Source: an uncultured Aquimarina sp.
GTDB taxonomy: Bacteria; Bacteroidota; Bacteroidia; Flavobacteriales; Flavobacteriaceae
Direction: 5' to 3'
Length of the DNA stretch: 64,000 nt
Assembly: GCF_947500065.1 (NCBI RefSeq)
Contig: NZ_CANMQT010000012.1
Span: 81,111 to 145,110, forward strand
Below the pieces are notes generated by a model. That model did no database searches and had not been told where the DNA came from. It was given only the letters and a program-made list of their open reading frames with translations. How positions within the stretch are numbered: the first letter of the stretch is position 1; the number at the start of each line of letters is the position of its first letter. This document shows positions 8,401-16,704 of this stretch, in pieces. The position numbers and the translations under genes are program-made.

Positions 8401-9211
8401 CGTGCAATTGATCAGCCGCATAAAACCCGTTCTTCACCAAAGTTGGTACTTCTGTATTACCTTGATCAAAATTAACTTCAAAATATACAACTTCATCGGG
8501 GTCATTATTTAGCCAATTAAATTTAATCGTGCGATCGGTATCCAAAGAAGAATTAGCTTTCCAGTCTTTACCAGGAGCTCCCTGTTCTAAGACTCTGCTC
8601 ATTGGAGAAAGTTCTAAAATGCTTTGGCTATAGGCATTAACATCGCTAACATCGATACCAGTAAAATCATCGGCATATTTATTTTGATAATACATATTGA
8701 TATCGGTGTCAATCGTTACGTTTTTATAACTACCGATCACTCCAGAAGATTCAAAAGGTAAATATTGTTTGTCTTGTTTGCCAAAGACATCATATTCGAT
8801 ATGGGTTACAATATCTTTTTTATTAGTAGAGGCTTTGATACCTACCTGTTGTTTTGGTCTTCCTAAACCATCAAAATATGCAACGCTTTCAATTACCTCA
8901 TAATTGTTTCGGATATTATTTGCAGTGCTCATCGCTTCTTGATACACTCGGGTATATACATAGTTTTCGTCCTGGTTTAACGAAATATCAATATAGGCAT
9001 CGGGTGCAACGATGGCAGTAAAGGTACTCCCAGGTTTGATCCATGTATTAGGCTTTAGGATAATACTTTGAGTAGCGGTTAAGTTTTCTGTACCCGTAAC
9101 CGTATAATTCCCATCTTTAATAATGGTAGCAGGAGTTTGTGTCCAACCAGCAAAGCTTACAAAAAGCAATGCCAAGGTGATATATGTTGTTATACTTTTT
9201 ATCATTGTCAT
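5492..9211 (-). CDS. Sec-exported Rhs/YD-repeat protein with metzincin-like C-terminal tip
   Basis: 1239 aa. The N-terminus is a Sec signal peptide (LALLFVSFAGWTQT), then the Bacteroidota-specific DUF6443 region (YFDGLGRPKQQ, residues about 110-160), then many YD repeats (e.g. YDVFGRVIYTGTY). The Rhs-associated core ends at NPYNYTLNNPILLVDPDG, about residue 1007. The 231-residue tip carries HEFGHLLGLDD at about 1125-1135 and NIMAS some 20 residues later. This is the zinc motif HExxHxxGxxD plus a Met-turn as in metzincin proteases. Predicted to be an exported toxin with a protease warhead. Its ATG overlaps the upstream stop by one base (TAATG), so translation is probably coupled. An interspersed repeat is read through at 7368-7396. 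Core secure; tip activity inferred. Confidence 0.88.
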   Translation of the reverse strand: MTMIKSITTYITLALLFVSFAGWTQTPATIIKDGNYTVTGTENLTATQSIILKPNTWIKPGSTFTAIVAPDAYIDISLNQDENYVYTRVYQEAMSTANNIRNNYEVIESVAYFDGLGRPKQQVGIKASTNKKDIVTHIEYDVFGKQDKQYLPFESSGVIGSYKNVTIDTDINMYYQNKYADDFTGIDVSDVNAYSQSILELSPMSRVLEQGAPGKDWKANSSLDTDRTIKFNWLNNDPDEVVYFEVNFDQGNTEVPTLVKNGFYAADQLHVTITKDENWQPEQTHSDDHTTKEYKNKLGRVILKRTYNQGIAHDTHYVYDDFGNLTYVIPPKVSVNDGVSAEELAELCYQYKYDHRNRLVVKKIPGKGRESIVYNNLDQPILTQDAVQAPNEEWLFTKYDVFGRVIYTGTYSDDRGRNDMQFDINSSNQYDQKGTAVVVDNTTLYYTNTAFPNHSQQLLTINYYDDYTFDHTTTNPGTVLGQTIDTNAKGLPTGSKVRVLETDDWITTITYYDGKGRSIYVHSTNEYLNTVDVIESKLDFAGKVLETKTTHTKDNNTPIVTIDTFTYDHMGRLLDQKQTINDQAEEQIVANTYDELGQLESKQVGGTALSGVEGGLQKVDYTYNVRGWLTQINDPASLANDLFAFGINYNTTTENLGADPLYNGNISEISWKTANDNTKRAYGYQYDALNRIHVGTSNDGRYNLNNVSYDKNGNIVALQRTGAIVENPSHTRSGDFGTMDNLVYAYDNNNVGNKLVSVTDNSTSVFGFNDGNTGSADYVYDTNGNLTIDHNKGISNITYNYLNLPNTIGISNSEGTGNISYIYDATGAKLKKIVSGGSSLTTEYAGNYIYKNGALQFMNHPEGYIEPNGNGGFDYVYQLKDHLGNIRLSFSDKDNDGKIDVLQNNVDVDGDGDLAHEILQEKNYYPFGLQHKGYNNTITGREHTYGYNSKEEQGELGLEWLDFSARNYDPSLGRMLNIDPHADSYYGINPYNYTLNNPILLVDPDGKDSVISINGNTITVSTQIYIYGSGASENEAKEIQNLVNSIWGASNFGYTDEEGNEYDVVFDTNVEVYDEENTELEDGDNLVEIIDGTGRSRVGRDGASGKWYKQGQSGNKWEKTLLYPHEFGHLLGLDDRYSDNWLSKGSTPDRGWEDNIMASIVGDVEQRNIDGFLKDAVAKYNNFMRNYTNYQATKKTLKFSNRRAELGHKLRERQYKEYERTGVFRNVKNASFYFRWQGD
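7368..7396 (-). repeat. Interspersed repeat inside the Rhs reading frame
   Basis: The sequence ccttcgactccgctcaggg at 7371-7389 matches the family of dispersed elements (cttcgacaggctcagg type) seen between genes at 14317-14480 and near 16081. Here it is translated in frame as ALSGVEGG within an otherwise ordinary YD repeat, so the insertion kept the frame open. Confidence 0.6.
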
Positions 9212-12200
9212 TAGTTTTTGTAGTTATACTTGTTTTCAGAAACGAGATTCCCATCCTGGTCTTTTACCAATTCCAGGCGGTTAAAGTCGTCATAATGATA
9301 CGTCATGGTATAACCACGTGGGTCAATCACCTTTACTAATTGTCCTAAAAAATTATAGCCATAACCAGTAATCAAAGCATTGGGATGATCCGTATAAAGA
9401 TCCTGAAGTAAACCTTCTACATCGTTTGCTACAATGGTGTTAATCCCACCATCCGAAATGACTGGATTAGGGTTCTCAATTTGGGCCATAATCCATCTGT
9501 TATTAGGATGGTATATTACTTTTTTGTGTATGTTCTCATTGACTAGAACTGTAGTAGGTTTTGCTAAGTTATTATAGCCCTGATACTCAATTCTATTGAT
9601 AAATGGATTATTAGTTTTGGACTGATGTACTCTAAAGGGTAATGGTCCTAAACCATCAAAACTTTTAAAACTGGTTATTACCGTAGACAGTTTTTCTGCG
9701 TTTTTAAAATTTTCTATACGAATAGGGTTTCCAATTCTATTTTGTGTAACCAAAGCATCGTATCCAGACTTTTCCTCATTGTTATATAAATTAAGGTCTG
9801 GTAAGTTCCCCAGTTGATAATCCTTTGGGTAGTAATATTGGGTTCTCAAAGTATCTGTTGCACTATTATCTATCTCAACAGACCTTAGTAAATAATCAAT
9901 ATCAGGATCATACGTATAATTTTTTGTGGTTTTTATAGATCCATTAAAATTATAGATATATTCGACTTCTGATGACATATATCCGCCACGCCCATTGATG
10001 GTTCTTCCTACGAGCTGTTTGGTAGCTGCTTTGGGATCTAAATTACAATCCACTAAATTTGCAGGCCTATTGGGATTATTGGTATCGCATATATCAGGTG
10101 GAGCTGCTTCATTAAGGACAGAATCGTTACTACATTGAAAGCACAATAAGTTTCCTGGGTACGTTCCTTCATAAACTCCTCCTCCAGTATTACTATAATA
10201 TACTTTATACAGATATTTGTTTTCTTCATTTAACTGAAACACTAAACCTGGAGAAGAAAATACAGGGTAGTCTTCATAGGTGAATGTTTTTGTAGATCTT
10301 AATCTTCTATAAGCATCATATGTATCTATGATTTTGGGTTTACCATTCTTATATTCAGAAAAATAGTTGTTTCCTAATCGATCAGGAACAATACCGTTTC
10401 GACCTACATTGTATTGGGTAACTGTATATCCGTTTTTAGGAACCTGAATAATTCTAGGGTCGCCGGAGCCAACTCCTTCAGCTATAATCCAATCGCCTTC
10501 ATTATCCGGAGGTGATCCTATGGGAGGGGTGCTTCCATCATATTGGTCTGCCAGTACACGGTTATACTCATATACTTTTTGGTATACTATATGGTTTTGT
10601 GGAGAACCGGTTGCAACTGCTTTTCTAACTACAGTTTTTGTGTCAACTATGCCTTGATTGATCTTATAAATTTTTGAAGAACTATAGCTTACCAAAGAAG
10701 GCTTATATAATTCTCTAGCACTAGAGAATCCATTTCCTAATCCTGTGACATATTGATATTCTTTTGATGTTAACTTTGTACCATCGTGATCATAATTTTC
10801 TAAAGACTTGATACGTAAACCAGGAGCAATGCTCGTTACTACTTCATATTCCCGAAAACGTTGATCGATAATTTCGATACCCACAGAAGTTCCTGCTTGT
10901 TTATTAGCAATTGTAATTTGATAATATCCTGCCGCGAAATATTTAGCACGATCTGTATAATCACCTGCAGTGGTATTAGGATACCAAATAAAACTAGAAT
11001 TAGGTAAAGGAGGGCCACCGCCGCCCCAGCCGATAAAACCATCATAGACTATGGTACTGTTAGGTCTTTTTATAATCCAAGCATCATAAAGCTGACTCCC
11101 CGAATTCGTAAATTCGATATCATAGTTACCACTTTCTGAGATGTAGAGCATATCAGATCTTACTTTTGGTGGATGGATGTATTTATCCATACAAAGGCCT
11201 CCACAATCAAAGGTACTTGTTCCTCCAGATACCGTCACTTTTTCTAATGTAATAGGATCTGCTGCTTGGGTTTTAGTAATACGGTGGTTTTCAAAATTAA
11301 ATTCGGTATATCCACCAGTTGGATATGTCACTCGTTTTAACACTCCTGTAGCGGATACTAACGAATTGGGATCTCTGTTGGCTCCTGCTATTTGAAGATT
11401 AGGATCATCAATTTTAGGGAATAAAGTGGAATTGTTTTTACCGTTGTAATATCCCATATAATCCTGAGCCTTTGAATTTCTTGCAGGAACCCAGGTTGGA
11501 TTATGATACTCAAAACCAAATCTCTTATCCAGAAGATTATCAGGTGTTCTGAACTCAACAGCATCCAATTTTAATTTGATTTTTAAATGATCCCAATTGG
11601 TAACCGTTTGTGGGTTATTGGCGTAGGTAGATGAGCCAAAATAGCTATGATTCAGGTCAATACTTTGAATATGCTGGTTTGTGTTATTGGTATAATCATA
11701 TTGATATACATCGATGATATCAATAGCATTTTGAACAGATGTGTATGTGCCATTGGAGCGATTTACTTGCCTGTAATCGTATCGATTACTCAAAGTAATA
11801 TCATAGATTTGTTTTCCGTTATAGGAAACACCTGTTAAAAAAAGTTGTTTAATACTAATATCCGGTGTAATAGAACTAATATTGTCTATACCATGATTGA
11901 CCTGATTTGGTTTTATCGTAGTAGAAGCAATTTGATATTCTTGTGCAATAACCACCTCACTACTATAGGGTTGCTGTTGATACTGGAACATATATACATC
12001 GCTTCTATTAGGAGATTCAATTTTTGTCAATACCCAGGAAGAATTATATACCTGCAATAAACTATATGAATTAAAGGAGCTGTCATCTCCAATTTTTCTA
12101 GTCTGCTCTGCCATTTCAAAATGGTATCGACTACCACCTTCATCAGTGATAATCCAACCTTGAATATCTTGATTTGAAGAAGACGGAGCACCGATCACCT

Positions 12201-12822
12201 CAACTTGTATTCTAGGGTTTGAAATCACCTTGGCTTTCATGCCATCTGTAATGTCAAAAGCAATTACTTCATTAATCCCAAGAACATTCAATGTAAAATA
12301 ATCTGGATGTACATCAATACGACCTTTTTCGATATCTTTTGTCCATTCATAGTGATCTCGTGCAGAAGATACACTGCCAAAAATGCCACCCTGACCATAA
12401 TAAGATTGTAATCGTGATCTTATGGTTCCGTCAAATACTGATTGACCGCTAATTCCATTATCCGGTAATCCATTAACTACTCTCGATATTCTTCCTCCAA
12501 GATTTAAATTCCATCCCAAACCAGCTCCTGTAGCGACCTGAGAAACCTTGATGTCTTGATTATACGATAAACTTATTGGAAGTGTCATCTCTGCTCCGGT
12601 ATGTGTATATAGGGGTAATGAATACCCTAAATTACCTGTATAACTATTTACGGGTACTTGTCCATATTGCATAAAAGCAAAAGCTTCGGGAGAAACAGGA
12701 GAAGGAATGGAACGGCTTAACTCACTCACATAGTCAAATCCACCATTACTATGGCCATCTTGAGCCCAACAAGAGATTCCGATTATTACTAAGAGTGTTG
12801 TTATATATTTTTTTGTAATCAT
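9211..12822 (-). CDS. Large secreted YD-repeat protein, partner of the Rhs toxin
   Basis: 1203 aa with a Sec signal peptide (TTLLVIIGISCWAQ). An N-terminal beta-rich region (GYSLPLYTHTGAEMTLPISL, then GAGLGWNLNLGGRISR) is typical of the first protein of Bacteroidota Rhs pairs. The C-terminus has clear YD repeats (GYGYNFLGQLVKVIDPRG, YHYDDFNRLELVKDQDGN) but no core/tip boundary, so it carries no toxin domain of its own. It lies 19 bases after the GIGT-repeat protein and overlaps the start of the Rhs toxin gene by one base. It probably forms the other half of the encapsulating shell or a surface-anchoring partner; that role is inferred. Confidence 0.8.
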   Translation of the reverse strand: MITKKYITTLLVIIGISCWAQDGHSNGGFDYVSELSRSIPSPVSPEAFAFMQYGQVPVNSYTGNLGYSLPLYTHTGAEMTLPISLSYNQDIKVSQVATGAGLGWNLNLGGRISRVVNGLPDNGISGQSVFDGTIRSRLQSYYGQGGIFGSVSSARDHYEWTKDIEKGRIDVHPDYFTLNVLGINEVIAFDITDGMKAKVISNPRIQVEVIGAPSSSNQDIQGWIITDEGGSRYHFEMAEQTRKIGDDSSFNSYSLLQVYNSSWVLTKIESPNRSDVYMFQYQQQPYSSEVVIAQEYQIASTTIKPNQVNHGIDNISSITPDISIKQLFLTGVSYNGKQIYDITLSNRYDYRQVNRSNGTYTSVQNAIDIIDVYQYDYTNNTNQHIQSIDLNHSYFGSSTYANNPQTVTNWDHLKIKLKLDAVEFRTPDNLLDKRFGFEYHNPTWVPARNSKAQDYMGYYNGKNNSTLFPKIDDPNLQIAGANRDPNSLVSATGVLKRVTYPTGGYTEFNFENHRITKTQAADPITLEKVTVSGGTSTFDCGGLCMDKYIHPPKVRSDMLYISESGNYDIEFTNSGSQLYDAWIIKRPNSTIVYDGFIGWGGGGPPLPNSSFIWYPNTTAGDYTDRAKYFAAGYYQITIANKQAGTSVGIEIIDQRFREYEVVTSIAPGLRIKSLENYDHDGTKLTSKEYQYVTGLGNGFSSARELYKPSLVSYSSSKIYKINQGIVDTKTVVRKAVATGSPQNHIVYQKVYEYNRVLADQYDGSTPPIGSPPDNEGDWIIAEGVGSGDPRIIQVPKNGYTVTQYNVGRNGIVPDRLGNNYFSEYKNGKPKIIDTYDAYRRLRSTKTFTYEDYPVFSSPGLVFQLNEENKYLYKVYYSNTGGGVYEGTYPGNLLCFQCSNDSVLNEAAPPDICDTNNPNRPANLVDCNLDPKAATKQLVGRTINGRGGYMSSEVEYIYNFNGSIKTTKNYTYDPDIDYLLRSVEIDNSATDTLRTQYYYPKDYQLGNLPDLNLYNNEEKSGYDALVTQNRIGNPIRIENFKNAEKLSTVITSFKSFDGLGPLPFRVHQSKTNNPFINRIEYQGYNNLAKPTTVLVNENIHKKVIYHPNNRWIMAQIENPNPVISDGGINTIVANDVEGLLQDLYTDHPNALITGYGYNFLGQLVKVIDPRGYTMTYHYDDFNRLELVKDQDGNLVSENKYNYKN

Positions 12823-12841
12823 TTGTCTTCTTTTAAAGTGA

Positions 12842-13972
12842 TTATTCTTTACCTAACAACGCCTCAATCTTAGCCAATCGAACTTCAAGATTTTGGTTGT
12901 TCGTTGTTAGTTGATTGTTGATAGTTTCCTGCTCCTTCAATTTCTTTTCCTGCGCAATTGTATAAAGCGTGAGTTCCTCAATCTTTTCCAAGAGTTTGGC
13001 ATTCATTTCACCTAATAGGATACCGTTTTCTGCTACTTCTGCAGCAGAAGGGATGTTGATTAAATGTCCTTTTGTAGCAATATGATCTTCTACTTGTTGT
13101 AGGGTAGGGAGGTTGTAACCTTCTTTAAAGACATAATCAGCCCAACCGATTAGATCTACTTTTACTTCTTTGGTATGGATGTTACCGTTTACGGCTAGTT
13201 TTGAATCTGGAGATGTAGTGCCTATACCGATGAAGCCATTTGTGTCAATTGTCATATGAGTATTGGAAATACCAGAACCAAAATTCATTTTCTGGATTGA
13301 CCAAAGTCTAAAATCTGCATTATTCTTTTCTAAAGCACCAATTCCAGTCACTACAAATTTTGAACTACTACGAACATTTCCTATAACTTCCAATTTGTCA
13401 TTTGGAGAATTTGTCCCAATTCCAACATTACCATTGGTTTTTACAATCATTTTCTCACTTCCTGATGCTAATATGCTTAAATCGTTTCCCGTTTTTGCTC
13501 CAATAATGGCTTTACCTGTATTCCAACTTAAAATACCATGATCAGCAGATGATCCCCAGTTCATAACTCCATCTCCTCTAAACTTAATTCTATTGTTTAG
13601 TTGTAAAGTAGTAGCGCTTGAATTTCCCTGATCAGTAATTTGTAATTTAGCCGAAGGTGAATTAGTACCAATACCTACATTACCACCATTAAAATAAGTA
13701 TTTCCATTAGATGCAATCTGAAATTTATTTTCAAAACTAGAATTCCTTCCAGTGATATACGCGTGCTCATTACCATTTAATGAGATCATATAACTTCCTC
13801 CTTTTTGAACATTTATAAAACTTTGACCAGCAATAGAACCATTAACGTCTAATTTTTTAGTAGGTGAAGTAGTTCCAATCCCTACATTACCATCTGGAGG
13901 AAACGTATTGGTCTGACCAAAAACATTCATACTTGACACTAAAACACACAGAAAAAACAATGATTTTCTCAT
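12842..13972 (-). CDS. Secreted GIGT-repeat protein with C-terminal coiled coil
   Basis: 376 aa: signal peptide (LFFLCVLVSSMNVFGQ), four copies of VGIGT(T/N)SP...KL.V.G spaced by 65-85 residues, then the segment YNLPTLQQVEDHIATKGHL and a C-terminal heptad-like helix (about 320-375). This architecture is frequent in flavobacterial surface proteins and resembles phage tail-fibre ends. It lacks an obvious S74 peptidase catalytic site. It is the first gene of the operon that continues into both Rhs proteins, so a fibre or adhesin role in presenting them is plausible but unproven. A perfect -7 box lies 69 bases upstream. Confidence 0.75.
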   Translation of the reverse strand: MRKSLFFLCVLVSSMNVFGQTNTFPPDGNVGIGTTSPTKKLDVNGSIAGQSFINVQKGGSYMISLNGNEHAYITGRNSSFENKFQIASNGNTYFNGGNVGIGTNSPSAKLQITDQGNSSATTLQLNNRIKFRGDGVMNWGSSADHGILSWNTGKAIIGAKTGNDLSILASGSEKMIVKTNGNVGIGTNSPNDKLEVIGNVRSSSKFVVTGIGALEKNNADFRLWSIQKMNFGSGISNTHMTIDTNGFIGIGTTSPDSKLAVNGNIHTKEVKVDLIGWADYVFKEGYNLPTLQQVEDHIATKGHLINIPSAAEVAENGILLGEMNAKLLEKIEELTLYTIAQEKKLKEQETINNQLTTNNQNLEVRLAKIEALLGKE

Positions 13973-14040
13973 AATTGAAAAATTGATATAATTAAAATTG
14001 ATAATAAAACACTTCTATTTTAGGGTTTAGAAAAAGGGTG

Positions 14041-14048
14041 CAAATATA
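14041..14048 (-). promoter_or_regulatory. Probable -7 box of the Rhs operon
   Basis: On the minus strand this reads TATATTTG, a perfect match to TAnnTTTG, and is followed by CACCC as in the strong promoters at the window's right end. No good -33 TTG is present at the usual distance. Confidence 0.5.
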
Positions 14049-14324
14049 AGGATGTTAAGGTATTCCCGTAATTGAAAAAGTTCAATTGTTAACAAGTTCT
14101 TATTGTTGTTAAATATTGTATTTGAATATTTAATTGACAGTAAGATGCTTAGGTGAATATTCCCTTAATACATTATATTTTTATTCTTCAAAATTTCCCG
14201 TTTGGTTTTACTTTATATGGGTAAGTGTCGTGATATTAAGATATGTTACTATCAAAATTCATTTTTTTTGAAAATAATTTTAGAATTCACTCTTTTATTA
14301 CATCCATAGGTCAAAACTGAAAGA

Positions 14325-14781
14325 GGGTTGAGCGTAGCCGAAACCCAGAAAAATTACCCTTCGACAGGCTCAGGGTTGGAATATTCTGAGGATTTGGATA
14401 AGCTCAGTATGATACTTCAGGCGTAGGAAATAAGTGAGCGTTGAGGGTAGTCGAAATGTGACATGTTCAATATCTATGTAATCGAAAAGTGGCAAGTTCA
14501 ATATGATATCTCAGGCTTCGGGGAAGTAAATGAGTACCACAAGAGGGCTGAGATTCACGAAGTCGAAAAGCTTAGCAATACCTTACTCTTAACCTGAGTT
14601 CGATGTAAAAGGTGCTGTTATTTAATGTTTTACAATCTAAAGGATTCTTTCTCCTTGGAGGATAATTGCTATTGCGATAGGAGAGATGTAGCGTTGGAGT
14701 TAGCCCGCCTGACCGGACGGGCAGGGATGAGGTTTTTTCATAATAGAGTCCCTCACCTTAATCCTCTCTCAGAGGGAGAGG
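14325..14781. repeat. Cluster of short interspersed palindromic elements
   Basis: At least four elements: gggtt...aaaccc at 14325-14346 (inner gagcgtagccg); accct...agggt at 14356-14376 (inner tcgacaggctc); gcccg...cgggc at 14703-14722; cctctc...gagagg at 14763-14781. Degraded copies (gttgagggtagtcgaaatg; gctgagattcacgaagtcga) lie at about 14438-14565. These resemble dispersed repeats of flavobacterial intergenic DNA. Confidence 0.6.
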
Positions 14782-14888
14782 AAACATAAAAAGTATGATT
14801 ACTTGTAATTATACTTTGTCTATACCTTTTCTTATATCGAATCCAGGTTCAGGTTCTACGTTTAAAAATTTAAAATTGTACAAAACAA

Positions 14889-14924
14889 AAAAAGCAACCA
14901 AACTATAAAACCTGATTGCTTTTT
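14889..14924 (-). terminator. Terminator of the leu operon
   Basis: aaaaagcaa (14889-14897) pairs with ttgcttttt (14916-14924); read on the minus strand it ends in a T run. It lies 23 bases after the leuB stop codon. Confidence 0.7.
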
Positions 14925-14946
14925 AATGAAAAATATATAACTATCA

Positions 14947-16062
14947 TTATATGATCGTAGACTGACCTACGTGTATGTTTTCAAAATTTATATTGGGATC
15001 CTCAGGATTGAGAATGTAATCATAAATAAAATCTCCTACTTTTTCTGTAGTCAAAGGATTGATACTATTAAGATCCGGAGTGGTTAGATCTAATTCTAAT
15101 GCTTTTTCTACAGCATCTTTGATGGCATTAGCTTCATCGATAAGATTAAAATGCTCTAACAACATTGCAGCAGAAAGGATGGCTGCAATAGGATTTGCAA
15201 TTCCTTTTCCGGTTGCTTGTGGATAGGATCCGTGAATGGGTTCGAACATACAGCACGTATCACCAACAGATGCCGACGCTAATAATCCAATAGAGCCACC
15301 AATGACACTTGCTTCATCAGAAATGATATCTCCAAACATGTTTTCTGTAAGAATGACATCAAATTGGCTAGGGTTAAGAATGATCTGCATGGCTGCATTA
15401 TCTACAAACAAGAAATCCAGTGCTACATCATCATATTCCTTAGCTATTTCTGTAACTACCTTTCTCCATAAACGTGAAGATTCTAGCACATTTGCTTTAT
15501 CCACCAAGGTTAGCTTTTTTCTGCGATTCTGCGCAGCTTTAAAAGCTAGATGTGTAATACGTTCTATCTCTTCTTTAGAGTATTCACATAAATCAGAGGC
15601 TACAGTTCCTGCGGAGTTTAGATGTTTTTTTCCAAAATAGATACCACCAGTAAGTTCTCGGTATATAGAAATATCTGTTCCTGCTATGATTTCTCTTTTT
15701 AATGGAGAGTTATCTAGCAACGTTTCATAGGCTTTTACAGGACGTATATTAGCATATAGTCCCAATTCCTTACGTAAACGCAGTAGTCCTTGTTCTGGAC
15801 GTACTTTTGCACTAGGATTATTGTCATATTTAGGATCCCCGATTGCCCCAAAAAGCACAGCATCTGTAGCTGCACAAAGCTGTAAGGTTTCATCAGGTAA
15901 TGGATTACCTGTTTTTTCAATAGCTATAGCTCCTACTAATGCATCCTTAAAAGTAAAGGCGTGATCAAAACGATGTGCAATAGCTTCTAATGTTTTTATG
16001 GCTTGAGAAGTAACTTCTGGACCGATTCCGTCTCCTGATAATACGGCTATTTCTAGTTTCAT
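14947..16062 (-). CDS. leuB: 3-isopropylmalate dehydrogenase
   Basis: 371 aa. Oxidises and decarboxylates 3-isopropylmalate to 2-oxoisocaproate with NAD+, the last specific step to leucine. Visible motifs: LSGDGIGPEV at the N-terminus, FGAIGDPKYD, RKELGLYANIRPVK with the substrate-binding arginines, VDNAAMQIILNP, and the family signature NMFGDIISDEASVIGGSIGL that carries the metal-binding aspartates. It is the last gene of the minus-strand operon leuA-leuC-leuD-leuB and lies 50 bases after leuD; that gap contains a cttcgacaagcgcagcctgg dispersed-repeat-like segment. Assignment secure. Confidence 0.97.
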   Translation of the reverse strand: MKLEIAVLSGDGIGPEVTSQAIKTLEAIAHRFDHAFTFKDALVGAIAIEKTGNPLPDETLQLCAATDAVLFGAIGDPKYDNNPSAKVRPEQGLLRLRKELGLYANIRPVKAYETLLDNSPLKREIIAGTDISIYRELTGGIYFGKKHLNSAGTVASDLCEYSKEEIERITHLAFKAAQNRRKKLTLVDKANVLESSRLWRKVVTEIAKEYDDVALDFLFVDNAAMQIILNPSQFDVILTENMFGDIISDEASVIGGSIGLLASASVGDTCCMFEPIHGSYPQATGKGIANPIAAILSAAMLLEHFNLIDEANAIKDAVEKALELDLTTPDLNSINPLTTEKVGDFIYDYILNPEDPNINFENIHVGQSTII

Positions 16063-16112
16063 ATTTTATAATTATTTAGGCTTCGACAAGCGCAGCCTGG
16101 CAATTTTATTTT

Positions 16113-16700
16113 TTAAACTCTTGCCTTTTCGAAGGCTTCGATTTCGGACTTGTTACTTAGTAAAAAATCAATATCATCATATCCATTTATTAAGCAGGTC
16201 TTTTTATAGCCATTAATTTCGAAATTGGCTTCAGATCCGGTTGATAGGATTGTGATTTTTTGAGATTCTAGATTTACTTCAATTTGAGTTGTCGAATCTT
16301 TTTCGATTTCGGCAAATAATTCTTGAAGAAATTCTGGAGATACTTGTACTGGTAGCAATCCATTATTCAATGAATTCCCTTTAAATATATCTGCAAAAAA
16401 ACTAGAAACTACTACTTTAAATCCATAATCGTGAATCGCCCATGCAGCATGCTCTCTACTAGAACCACAACCAAAATTATCTCCTGCCACTAAAATACTT
16501 CCGGTATATTCAGAATTGTTTAAAGTGAAATCTTCATTGGCACTTCCATCTTTATGAAAACGCCAATCTCTAAACAAATTTTCTCCAAAACCTTCACGGT
16601 CCGTAGCTTTTAGAAATCGAGCAGGAATAATTTGATCCGTATCTACATTTTCTATTGGTAATGGTATGGCAGAGGAAGTTAGTTTGATAAACTTATCCAT
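16113..16700 (-). CDS. leuD: 3-isopropylmalate dehydratase small subunit
   Basis: 195 aa, the usual length. Forms the swivelling subunit of isopropylmalate isomerase with LeuC. Visible motifs: NVDTDQIIPARFLK and the substrate-binding loop NFGCGSSREHAAWAI. It starts 4 bases after the leuC stop, so the two subunits are probably translated in step. Assignment secure. Confidence 0.97.
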   Translation of the reverse strand: MDKFIKLTSSAIPLPIENVDTDQIIPARFLKATDREGFGENLFRDWRFHKDGSANEDFTLNNSEYTGSILVAGDNFGCGSSREHAAWAIHDYGFKVVVSSFFADIFKGNSLNNGLLPVQVSPEFLQELFAEIEKDSTTQIEVNLESQKITILSTGSEANFEINGYKKTCLINGYDDIDFLLSNKSEIEAFEKARV

Positions 16701-16704
16701 AATT

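Larger units (their letters stand above)
13973..14946. other. Long intergenic region between the Rhs operon and leuB
   Basis: 974 bp without a credible gene. It holds the Rhs-operon promoter at its left end, a cluster of interspersed palindromic elements in the middle and the leu-operon terminator at its right end. The remainder is AT-rich and I see nothing else in it. Confidence 0.75.
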
